Below are positions 51,821 to 61,842 of a stretch of 64,000 bases of DNA, in pieces; within the stretch, counting starts at the first letter, position 1; each line of letters opens with the position of its first letter. The stretch is from assembly GCA_003993805.1 (NCBI GenBank), contig RSEF01000001.1, positions 183,467,847 through 183,531,846 on the forward strand. Direction: 5' to 3'. A model generated the notes under the pieces. That model was not told the DNA's origin. It did not search any database and was given only the letters and a program-made list of their open reading frames with translations. Source of the stretch: Himantopus leucocephalus. Lineage: Eukaryota > Chordata > Aves > Charadriiformes > Recurvirostridae. The translations under genes were made by a program, and so were the position numbers.

Positions 51821-54543
51821 TCTTCATACACTGAAGATTTTCACACATTTAAGGTTCTGCTGATGAAGACACAGGGAAGAGTGTCAGTTTCGACAGAGCT
51901 CAACAGTTTCACACCCAGAGCAGACTCAAACCCCATCAGGATCAATAAGCTAGATGTTCTTCTGCCTCCTTTTTCTGAGGGCTTGATCTTACAGGCACTC
52001 TCAAGCACCTGTAGCAGATTGAGGTCTATACAGAGTGCCACTGTAAGTACCATTTAAAAAATAAAACCTGGCTGCAGGAAGAACCATTGGTCCCAATTAT
52101 CCAGTAATTCAAGCACTGATGTAACAGGTGAGAGGGTACAGTTCAATTGTCTTTCAAGAGTATTGCAACTCCTATTGCCAAGTAAAGTGTCCTAGCCATC
52201 AGACTATGAGCTATGACTGGGTATTTTTCATTCCTGCTGCTGATACCATACATGATGATCCGTAAGACAACCCCTTCTCCCTGCTATTAGCTTGCTTAAA
52301 TAGCTCTCCCCTCATCGCAGTAAATTTTGTGGATACCACCCCAGACACAGCACTCTCCCTACGCAGTACATGGGTGGCTGCAGAGTTAGTCAAGATTCAG
52401 CCTGGGAGACGGACACGCATGCAAGAGTTTGGCATAGCAATGCTCAGGATACAGCCCTTGCTTCCTTTTTCACATCTCAGCATGACTGCTTCCTTCACAA
52501 CTTACATTAGTAAAATAAGCACTGTTGTGAATTTAATGATGTCTTTGCCTTTCACTGGCAACAGATTATGCTTGTTAAAGAGGTTTTTTGTTTGCTATTG
52601 TTTTACATCTAGTTTCCACCACTACCTGTTTTTATACACTTCTTTTCATTCAGCTGAGCAAAAAAAAAAGCTATAGTAGTAGCTTGAAAAAAACAAAAAT
52701 GCTTCTTATTCATTTTCCTCCACTGCCTGGGAACCAGATTTATGAAACACTATGAAACAGATATGAACTATTTTATATTACAGAATTTTCCCCTCCTCCA
52801 CCACAGACCCTGCATTTTCAGTTAGCACTGGAAAGGGGGCAAGTCTGTTTATGTGAGCCAGGGCACTCCTGAAAACAAGATTATAAACCTCAAGTGGTTA
52901 CAGCAGAGAAATACTTATTTTGTTTAAAATAAATGGAGCAACTCTTGGATTATAACTGGAGTCATATGTTATAAATCAGCTTATTGAATAACACAGCCTT
53001 GGAACAATCACTGTTCTGGGACACAGCCTTCTACTACATAGTGAAACTTTCACAAAAACAGCTACAGTCTATGTTGCTAATAATAAACACTGAAAAACTA
53101 GAAATGCTTTTCTGTCTTTCTTGCTGGCCCTTTTTAAATGACTTTGGGCCTAACCCTTAGGAATTACACAAGCCAGACATAAACTAAAAGCTATCTTGAA
53201 GGCTAAACCGATAGGAATTTCTTTCATGCCCTTTCCTGAACCAGTGCTTTCTCTGCTATCATTAACGTATTATCTTCCATTAGTGGAGCTTATGCTTTTC
53301 ATGCTGTGAGAACCTAAACTCCAGACAGAAATGTTAAGATGCTACATCTGCAGGATAGGACTCTCATGTGCTTGTTAATAGCGTAAAGAAAAAAGCAGTA
53401 CCAACTCTCATTATCATCAGAAGGGTGAGAGAGTCTCAGGAATTAAAAATAAAAATAAAAAAATGGAGGGTCCTCACTGTCAAAACAGGGGCAGTTAGAT
53501 ACCCTGAATTTTCCACCACTCCAGACACGTCAATCAAAGATAACACAATGCAAGAATATCTGAGTGACACTTCAAGCTGCATTCATAAGCAACCTGCCTC
53601 ATTCAAAGTCAATGAAGAGACAGGACTTACAAGCCCACACTGGAAAGTTATTGAAATGTGACTGACATCTCAAAGGAAAAGTGTCAACGGGATAGCATGA
53701 CCCTGTGCTGAAACACTGCAAGGTTAATCAAAGTTATGGCAGTCGGGAGCTAGAAAGACCCTACCTTAGATTGAATTCTTGTAGTCACAGCAGTGATTGG
53801 GCCACTATCTCCTTTTCAGTTCCTCTCCCACTGACATTTGCACCCCAAGTTTGTATCATTTGTCCACTCTTCTTTTGGTTTCATTTTAGAAAGATACTGG
53901 TGGATGTCGCCTGAGAGAAGGATTTATACATCTGAGTAGCGATAGGTCTCTCTCTTCTTCCTCTGGGACTCACTGTGCTGTTAACATATGATCTAAGATA
54001 GTAAATACACCACTGAGAGATTAAAAGAAAGTGCTACAAATTGTAGAGTTATTGCTCAAAAGATAGTAGGTAAAGTCTGAGTTAAAGGACCAGTAGAAGT
54101 CCTCTGAGCTTCCATGGAGCAATAAAGAAAGTAGGTAAATGTTCAGACTGTTTCTTAAAGTTTCCTATCTCCCTAAGTCCATAGAGTTCCTGACAATTTA
54201 TTATTTACCAGTATCACATCATGAAATATTGCATGGACGTATCTCCTTCTTCCACCACCCCACCCACCCCCTAATTTTGCAGGTCTATAAAGACAACTTA
54301 TTTTTTTTCCATTAATTTGTGTAAATATGTCAGTAACTTTCATTTTTATTCAGTGCTATTATGGTTAAAATGTAGACCAGAATTATCCATTTAGCCTAAG
54401 GACACTCTGCAAAGTAACAAAGCTAGTAACAAAGACAAATTAAAGAATACAAGATACAGCCAATGCAATAGTTATGTTCATATGCTCATGGTTACAAAAT
54501 ACAATCCGTAAGTAATTTAAGCAAGCATGACTTACTTTTATAC
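51821..54543. other. Non-coding interval
   Basis: No gene can be supported; frames are under 120 codons and have no recognisable domain. Confidence 0.6.
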
Positions 54544-54576
54544 AAAAAAAAAAAAAAAAAAAAANAAAAAAAAAAA
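54544..54576. repeat. Poly(A) run interrupted by N
   Basis: A run of about 32 A bases has a single N at 54565 in its middle. The N very likely marks an unresolved homopolymer length or contig join. Confidence 0.9.
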
Positions 54577-55974
54577 GATTTCTCTGGTTTATTTTCTTCC
54601 TGGATGGCATATTTTTGCTTTCTTGAGTTTACTTCATATGTTTCTTGTTTTCTTATTCTGTCAGCCCATAGCAATATCTCACAGATACAAATAGCACCTT
54701 CTTGACACTGCATATCATTAGCTAAAAATGCTAGTGGCCCTATTCTGTTGGTTTCATTCCCTGCTCCTCCTCCTTTTCTAGAAGGCAAACAGTCTAGAAA
54801 GTAAATATGCTTCTTCCCTAGAGCCTAAGGACCTAGAAACCTTTTTCCTTCCACAGACTCACTGTCTCATTTCTAAATCACTGCCTGCACTGAATGTCAC
54901 ACAACATTTCCATTATGGAATCAGTCCTCCAGTCAATTATTTAATTAAAGGAAGATTTAGCAAGTAATATCCCTTTCTCCTCCAGTAAAAAGATAAGAGC
55001 TATATGATAACAAAATATTTATTTCTTTTTTATTACTTATTTTTGAAACCAATGATGGGGAAACTTCAGATGGGGGAAAGATCACCTTGGGAATGTATTA
55101 TATCAAACATGACCAGCAAGGACTTTTCTTTTAGGAAGAATAATGGTTTAATGTTTAATTAATCCTATCCATTTCTGCATTTATGGGAAGGCGGAGAAGA
55201 AGAGTCTGCTTTATAATGTGGAAAATTAAATATTAAAAACTTTGTGCCTATTTGACTTTACATTTTCTTGTTATGAATGGCTATTTTCATTTTATTTCAC
55301 TTTCTTCAAACTACAAGAGACAGAAGCAATTACTGCAGCTCTGCTGAACAAAGGTATTCTCAATGTACCTCTGATACTGCCTTGCCAATCCCAAAACAAA
55401 ACAAAAAATTAAAAACCATTTAAAATATTAATGGAACCTTTAAAACTCACATTCAAAGTGACGCAGGTTACTCAAGATTAGAGAAGGCCAGGGAGAACTT
55501 TAGAAAAGCTGAACAAAGTTACGGGTTTAAGAAACTCAACAGATAAAATTCAATATAGACAAGAGGCCACATGCACTGGATGAAATAATGTGAATTGTCC
55601 CTATGTACAAAATGGGTTCTAAATTAAGTGCACCTATTCAGAGAAAAAGATGTGGAAAGTGTTTTGGACAGTTCAATAAAACCATTTGTTCCATGTACAA
55701 CGGTAGTCCAAAAAGCCCAACAATATTATTAAGGCCTGAAGAATTCAGAGTACTAAAAGAGAGAACAATAATGAAAATAAAGCCTTTAAATACAGTGACC
55801 TTAAATACTCTATGTTCTTGTTCTTGCCTTGTCTCAAAAAGCAGAATTAAAAAAAAAAATAATAAAAAGGTCCATCCAGAGGAAAGCAGCAAAATAATGA
55901 AGATGGTTAAAAATATGACAGCTCCTGAGCTGGGAGAAAGGATGAAGCAGAGGTATGAACAGCCTCTCTGAGTC
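54577..55974. other. Non-coding interval
   Basis: A 122-codon plus-strand frame (55603-55971) is lysine-rich, and its low-complexity lysine/asparagine tract comes from an A-run. I recognise no domain and no splice structure. No named repeat. Confidence 0.55.
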
Positions 55975-56290
55975 ACTCACCTAGCAGCCATTTCTGCTTC
56001 CTTTCCACTTCTGAGTGGTACCTCTGAGAAGCACCCTAGTATCCCACCGCCGCGAGAGCCCTGACTCGCTGCTGCTCCAGCACAGAGCCCACCCTGAGCC
56101 CCAGTCCCAGCACGGTTCACAGCCCTGCGCCACCCGTGGCCACATATTCCCCACGCTGTGCCTGCAGCTGGGGGCAAACCGTCCCACACCAGAGAGGGAC
56201 GAGGTGCTGGGGGGCACCCACCTTCAGCCCCTTACTCACCGCATGGACATTGTGCAGCAGGGCAGGCTCAAGCCCAGATGCTAAAAGTAT
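55975..56290 (-). other. GC-rich island with minus-strand donor-like sites
   Basis: About 300 bp far richer in G, C and CpG than its AT-rich surroundings. On the minus strand two words fit the 5' splice consensus: TAG|GTGAGT (exon side ending at 55981) and GCG|GTGAGTAAG (exon side ending at 56240). A minus-strand ATG in good context (G at -3, G at +4; ATG at 55991-55989) lies just before the first donor, and a frame of about 70 codons (from 56189) stays open through that donor. An AP-1-like TGAGTCA lies at 55969-55975. It could be a first exon and promoter of an unknown minus-strand transcript, or a fragment of a GC-rich transposon. I do not recognise the peptide. Confidence 0.35.
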
Positions 56291-56319
56291 GTATGTTTTA
56301 GTTTGTAGTGCTAAAAGTA
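56279..56319. repeat. 11-bp direct repeat TGCTAAAAGTA
   Basis: TGCTAAAAGTA occurs at 56279-56289 and again at 56309-56319, directly at the right edge of the GC-rich island. It could be a small duplication at the island's edge. It is not a full target-site duplication because both copies lie on the same side. Confidence 0.7.
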
Positions 56320-57019
56320 GTAAGAATAATGCAATCTTTATTGTGGGCCTTAGGTAATGCTGGGTGGAAAACTTCTAAAAGGAAACTTCTTCCGCATTCC
56401 TCCCCTAGCACTCCCTTTTGCCATCCTTCCTCCACTTTATCCTCTCTCATGTTGCAGTCATTTTTTCCTGTATCCGCTTTCGACTCAGTTATCCTTCCTT
56501 TCCTGTCTGGCTTTGTTCACTCCTTACTTTCTGTGCCTCTTGTCTTCACAAAGGTCCTGGAGGTTAAACAGAGCCTAAATTGAATACAGTTTTAAGCCTC
56601 CCATAGTAAATCATCTCTCCCTTCCACTGCTCAGTGCTTGATCTTCCTCTCGAGAGATGCAGCCCAGCAGGCTGCCAGCAATTGGCTGCACGCTGTGTTG
56701 CGCCCAATACTCTGAATCTGACTTGTTCAATTCACATTCAGACCCCAGTCTGACTACAAGATTAAAATCCACTGTCTTGTCCCATCTGCTAGCAGCCACT
56801 TCCTCACCGCCTGGTTTTGGGGCGGGAATGCCCTAATGTGCACTCTTCTTGCTCTGTACAGAAAAATTACCATAACTGAACTTAAATTTAACATTGATTT
56901 AGTTAAAATTTGCATGGAAAACCTTGACCATGGGACCATGACTACTCTGGTTCACATTAAAATTAGTCAGGAATGTCACATAGCCTTATTAGGAAAATAT
57001 TAGTTGCTGCATTTAGCTT
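56291..57019. other. Non-coding interval
   Basis: Pyrimidine-rich from about 56390 to 56580. No gene or named repeat can be supported. Confidence 0.55.
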
Positions 57020-57545
57020 TTCGTTTCTCAGTTTGATTTAAACCAGAGCGTCCATGTCGCTGTTCCACTCTGAGCTTCTCCCTCTTGTTACTTAAATAAT
57101 GCTACAGTGTCATTGTACTTCCCTTCTCCCTGCGACCACTTAAACCTTGGACGACTTCTCCCCTCACGCTCCCAGAGGTCTACTCACACCCCTCCAGAAT
57201 TTCTGGTGATTGCTTATTATCTTTATCGATTACTGCCAATTTTCTGCCTTCTTCCATGCTGGCTGTTTTTTCCCTCTTTCAGTGGTTAATGAAGCAAGAA
57301 CAAGAGCCAAAGTCTGCCACCCAAGCGTCTTTGACATAAACCCCATTAATTTCCAGCCACTTTGCATTTGGTTCAGTGTTGCTGGTGTTACATCATGCAC
57401 CTATTACGAACTGTGACGCCTGTGTGTAAACGTCAAAGGACGTGAACCTCTGTAAATACAAGACACTAATAATAGTCCACCCCGAACAGGCACTTTCATT
57501 TTATATTATTGCCTGTAAGCGGGACCTAGCAAAGACGGCCCTGAC

Positions 57546-57690
57546 AGGCAGCCTGGAGGCCTGAATTTCTAATTGTAACTTTGCTATCGGTTTGTTCAGC
57601 GAAGTTAGGAGAGCTGCGTCCTTCTCTTCCCATCTGTAAAGTCAAGGTTGCCTCCTTTAAAAGCTTTTCAATCTACTCAAACAAATGCCA
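57546..57690 (+). mobile_element. Possible MIR relic inside candidate regulatory block
   Basis: GGCAGCCTGGAGGCCTGAAT, then TTCTCTTCCCATCTGTAAAG, fits in order and spacing the MIR blocks 'ctggagcctggaggcctgggttcg' and 'cctcagtttccccatctgtaaaa' in forward orientation. The middle is decayed. If correct, part of the candidate enhancer derives from a SINE. Confidence 0.4.
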
Positions 57691-58314
57691 AAGTAAGAAC
57701 CAAGCATTTATTATTTTTTAATCACTGAGAGGTTTTAAACAAGCCACTCTTACAGAGCCAACCCCAAGGTTATACTTGAGCTCTGATGATTAACTGCTAT
57801 TTTATAGTTATGTACAGCCAGTATTTTGTGTAAATATATTGGTTTCTGTGTCTCTCGGGTGTTCTGGCTAAGAAGCTAGGTGTTTGGTTGCAACCCAAGA
57901 GAAGATCGGTGGCTGCAAAGCCCCCTAACTTTTCCCCCAAAAAACGGGCATCATTGTAGAGCGGCTAACTCAGTATGAAATCTAGAAAATGGAGTTGTCT
58001 GGCAAGGAATTTGTTATTACAGAAGTCTTGAAAGAAAATAAAGGTTTCAGATCCAAACCAGATATTGCAGCCAATAAACTGAGGATCAGAAACAGGCAAC
58101 AAGTTGGCCTCTCTTCTAATGAAAGTCCATTAGGGACGCCGATAGACTGTGACTGCTTTTCTTACTAACTTTATTAATTAGGACCCTCAGGAAATTCAAA
58201 AGTAAAAAAGAGGGTGAGAGGGAACGTTTGCCAGAATTGCTGCAGCATGTGTCAAACCCCCTCGCTTTTAAGACATGTACACAAACCAGTAACATTTTAT
58301 CTGTTCCAGCACAA

Positions 58315-58347
58315 CTGAGCTCAGTGGGAAAATTCCACTGAGTTCAG
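58315..58347. repeat. 13-bp inverted repeat with NF-kB-like centre
   Basis: Left arm CTGAGCTCAGTGG (58315-58327), spacer of 7 bp, right arm CCACTGAGTTCAG (58335-58347). The arms are reverse complements with one mismatch. The centre, GGGAAAATTCC, resembles an NF-kB half-palindrome. Confidence 0.85.
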
Positions 58348-58362
58348 TTCACATATCAATTT

Positions 58363-58389
58363 ACACTTAAGGGTAAAGTGGTTAAGTGT
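58363..58389. repeat. 8-bp inverted repeat of NKX2-like words
   Basis: ACACTTAA (58363-58370) and TTAAGTGT (58382-58389) are perfect reverse complements separated by 11 bp. TTAAGTG is close to the NKX2 homeodomain consensus. Confidence 0.8.
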
Positions 58390-58520
58390 CATGTCTAATT
58401 GAATTGTTTTTATTACGGGTTCTGGTTTGTCTAAACAGCATGGCATTCAGTACATTAAGGATGCCATACACGAGTAGCTCAAACAAGTTAATTCTGTTGG
58501 AAGTTATGAAAAAGAGAAAA

Positions 58521-61500
58521 TAATTTAATACTTTTTTTCTTCTTCTTACTGCTTATTTTTACTGTTTCCAGAAGCAGATTAGGGTCTTCAAGACACTATG
58601 TCTAACATAGTGCAACACCTTGCATGCTAACTAGGTTTTGTTCTGTTTTGTTTTCTTTTCTTTTCTTTTGCAAAAAGTCTAAATAGCTAAAAGCAAAAGG
58701 AAGGGCAGAAGGAAAAAAAAAAAACTAGGGCAGAAGTTATGCCATTCTTGATTTATATCTGCCCCACCCCGATAGCTCAATGATTACAGAATCCATTTTT
58801 AGAGCAAGTAATTCAGGGAGGTATGTTTTTTTTTAAAATAAATACGCATTTCTGATCTGAAAAATTCAATCTGTTGTGACAAGAGACAAGGGCGGCTAGA
58901 CCTTTGAAGTACTCCCTTTACTCGTATTGAAATGGTACTCCTTTTCAGTACAAGGAGTACCTGAAAAACTCCAACAGGTTCTTAATCGTTAAAGCAAGTT
59001 TGTACTTGAACGAACACAAGACCAAATATTTTTTTTAACAGAAAAAATTCAGAATCACCTAAGTAAAACAACAGAAATAAAACAGGATTATAAAGAATGT
59101 TCCCTTCAATGTATCCCAAATCATATATTTGAAAGCAATTCCTTCTCTCGAGGCTTGGTTTCAGACCAAATGACTCAATCTGGGTTGCAGTACCCTCTAG
59201 GTCCCTCAAAAGTTTTCTTTACATCACCTTTGCACTTCTGCAGCACACTTGCTCCCTGCACTTTTCGCCAGCTCCCTGCCCCCTGCCCACGCTACAGGCT
59301 CCTGCTTAGCTGCCACACAGTCTCTACCCTCTGCTCTGGGATCTCCCCTACACAAGAAAATAAAGCTACCTCCCTCCTACCCAGTAACTCATTTTTTAGA
59401 AGAACAAAGAAACAAAAACAAATGCCGTCCATCACGCACATACATTCAGGAACCAGTGCTGTTCTCTGTTCTTCTCACAAAACATCAATGCAGGCAAGAG
59501 AGCTTCATGACGATAATTGGGAGAACCACACTGGAACATACATCACTGTCTGCGTCTGGTGCTATTTCGTATGCTCCGTGTGAGGATCTGAAGTGGTGAC
59601 ATTCCAGTGGACAAACGGTGTTTCAAAATAATACTAATTTATTCTGCAGCCTTGCACAATCTGCACTGAGAGCTAGTGGCAACAGATTGAACGGTACTAC
59701 AGATCTCTCCAGCACAGACTCTTCTCCTACAAATGCAGAATTAAGTATTCATGAAGAGATTTCAAAGGTCTAAAATGACTATAGAGCTTTCAAGATGCGA
59801 CACTGCACTAAGACTGTGTCAAATAACAAGTCATAACTGGAAAGGCAAAATTTATCTCCTGAATATAACAGGTATTTATAATTATTTTTTCCCTATCTTT
59901 ACTTTCAAAAATCAACTGAACTAAATTTCCAGAAAGGAACAGAAGTAACTGACAAAAAAGAATAACCAAAAGGAAACATAAGAATAAATGATTGGCACTA
60001 AACAGAACAGTTCTTTCCCCTTCCAACCTTTTTTTTTTAATCTAAGCATACAACAAAATGGCTGCTAGTTACGATTTTCTGATCAAGAGAATACAGGATT
60101 GTCTTTAAAAAAAAAGGCTTTTCAAGCTCAGATTGATCCTTCCAAACAAATTTTGTATAGAGAATACAATTTTTGAGACCAATTTTTATTATATACTTTT
60201 TTTAGCACTGCCAATGACTGCAAAACCCCCCGGAAATTAAAAAGATAATAATAATACTGTGTTTTACTCAACTTACATGCACCAAATTCCACCAAAAGTT
60301 TCCTTAAACAGAGCAATATGGAAATGATCTAGCTGAGGTAACCTAAGGCACTCCAGCACAGCTGGGCACTTCCCATAAAGCACACCTGAGGAACCAGGCT
60401 TAACTCACAGTTACATATATTCATTGGGGTAGCACTAATAGGCCTTCTTGTACAGGAATAAAACAGATGGAAACTCAATGTGGCAATACTGAGAAAGTCA
60501 CAACCATCTTTGCTGAAATTCCTCCATGCCGGGAATAATAAAGTCCAAGAGACAGATGGCCTAGACCAAGAAAAGGGCACTGACAGTCCAGTTCTACAGT
60601 ACTCTCCGCTACAGAGGATCATGTCGGAATATAAAGCTGAATTTGTAGCTCTGCTGGACACTTGAGGAGGACTCTCTGCAGCAAGTACTCAATGAATACA
60701 CCATTTGCTAGCGTGTGACTGCACCCTGTTGTATGGACTGCACACACCGTGCAGAGGTGCAAACCCACATACGCAGGTCACACACAGACTTCAGATTCAC
60801 TGTGCCTGATTTTTCATTGCTTTGCGTGTAAAATCAAAATAAACTGTACCCACATAAAAAGCACAGTTGCTCAAAATCCTTCTCCCATAAGCTTAGATTT
60901 GACACTGCTGAATAAAGGAATGGAGGGTAGTTTTTAACTGAATCAAATTACAGGACACTGCTTCTTAATTTAGGGATTGCTGGGAGATGAAAAGTGAGCT
61001 TGACTTCAGTTTTGCTTATTATCTGGAGAGGGAAGGAGGAGGGGAGCATTTATTTGTTTCTTTGGCTGGAAGGGTGTTTTATTACACATAAGGCAGCAAA
61101 TGCATTGACGTATTTATTTCCCAAGGGAAGTGACAAATCAGTATATACCAGGAGAAACTTTGTCACTTCTCCTCGAACAAACCCCTCTGTTGCTCTGGGT
61201 GACTGCATATGCTCTGCCAACGACTTTTTTTTTCTTTGTTTTTTTTTGGTGCAGCTTTTATGATGTTTGCCATTAGGTTACCAACATCACAGATAAAACA
61301 CCCCCCACACAGAGCCAACACACACAGACACACTCGGGAACTTGAGAGGGTTCTGGTTCCTTAGCTCAACTTAAGAGAAAAATCAAAGCTACTTTATTTT
61401 TCTTTTCCTGGCATCTTCAGCATCTCTTTTTCACGCACAGTAATATAAAATGTTTTTCAACCACAGATTTACAAATAAATGTTGGAAACAAAGCAGTCTT

Positions 61501-61534
61501 AGTGCATTTGTTTTTCAAATCTTTTTCATATNGC
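58521..61534. other. Non-coding interval
   Basis: Contains a (TTTTC)n-like patch at about 58640-58670, several T-runs and a CA-rich patch at about 61299-61332. A 110-codon minus-strand frame (60329-60661) and two overlapping plus-strand frames near 59155-59600 show no recognisable domain. A single N lies at 61532. Confidence 0.55.
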
Positions 61535-61842
61535 TACGGATGCACCACTTTGCTACCATAAGTAAAAAAACCTTTCAAAATTAGGAACTCAAAGTTGTTC
61601 TACAAAGCCAAAGCTTCCAAAGAAATTTTTTAAACACAAGACATGATGATCTGTGTGTGTATTTAAGTAATTACACTTATTTTTCANTCTATGGATGCAC
61701 CACTTTGCTACCATAAGTAAAAAAAACTTTCAAAATTAGGAACTCAAAGTTATTCTACAAAGCCAAAGCTTCCAAAGAAATTTTTTTAAACACAAGAGAT
61801 GATGATCTGTGTGTGTATTTAAGTAATTACACTTATTTTTCA
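61535..61842. repeat. N-joined direct duplication, about 2 x 152 bp
   Basis: 61535-61686 and 61690-61842 are copies of one segment (both contain GGATGCACCACTTTGCTACC near the start and GTAATTACACTTATTTTTCA at the end). They are separated by an N at 61687, and another N (61532) precedes the first copy. I count about three substitutions and small differences in A- and T-run length. Homopolymer-length differences favour sequencing error or haplotype copies over an old duplication. Confidence 0.93.

Larger units (their letters stand above)
57020..58520. promoter_or_regulatory. Candidate conserved regulatory block
   Basis: This 1.5-kb stretch differs from its surroundings: balanced base composition, few A/T runs, many CpG-containing words and dense binding-site-like words. 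Examples are TCTTTGACAT (about 57328) and CGTCAAAGGACG (57431), both near the TCF/LEF core, and TAAG/CTTA NKX2-like words at 58363-58389. Inverted repeats lie at 58315-58347 and 58363-58389. No open frame is convincing. This texture is typical of vertebrate developmental enhancers, but conservation cannot be judged from one sequence. Confidence 0.3.

Noticed and set aside
55603..55971. 122-codon plus-strand frame, lysine-rich
   Set aside because: Low-complexity lysine/asparagine tract comes from an A-run; no recognisable domain and an overlapping minus-strand frame of similar length.
59155..59599. Two overlapping plus-strand frames of 142 and 116 codons
   Set aside because: Overlapping frames in different registers in a pyrimidine-rich stretch; proteins look random and show no domain.
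60329..60661. 110-codon minus-strand frame
   Set aside because: No recognisable motif; overlapped by a plus-strand frame; no promoter or splice context visible.
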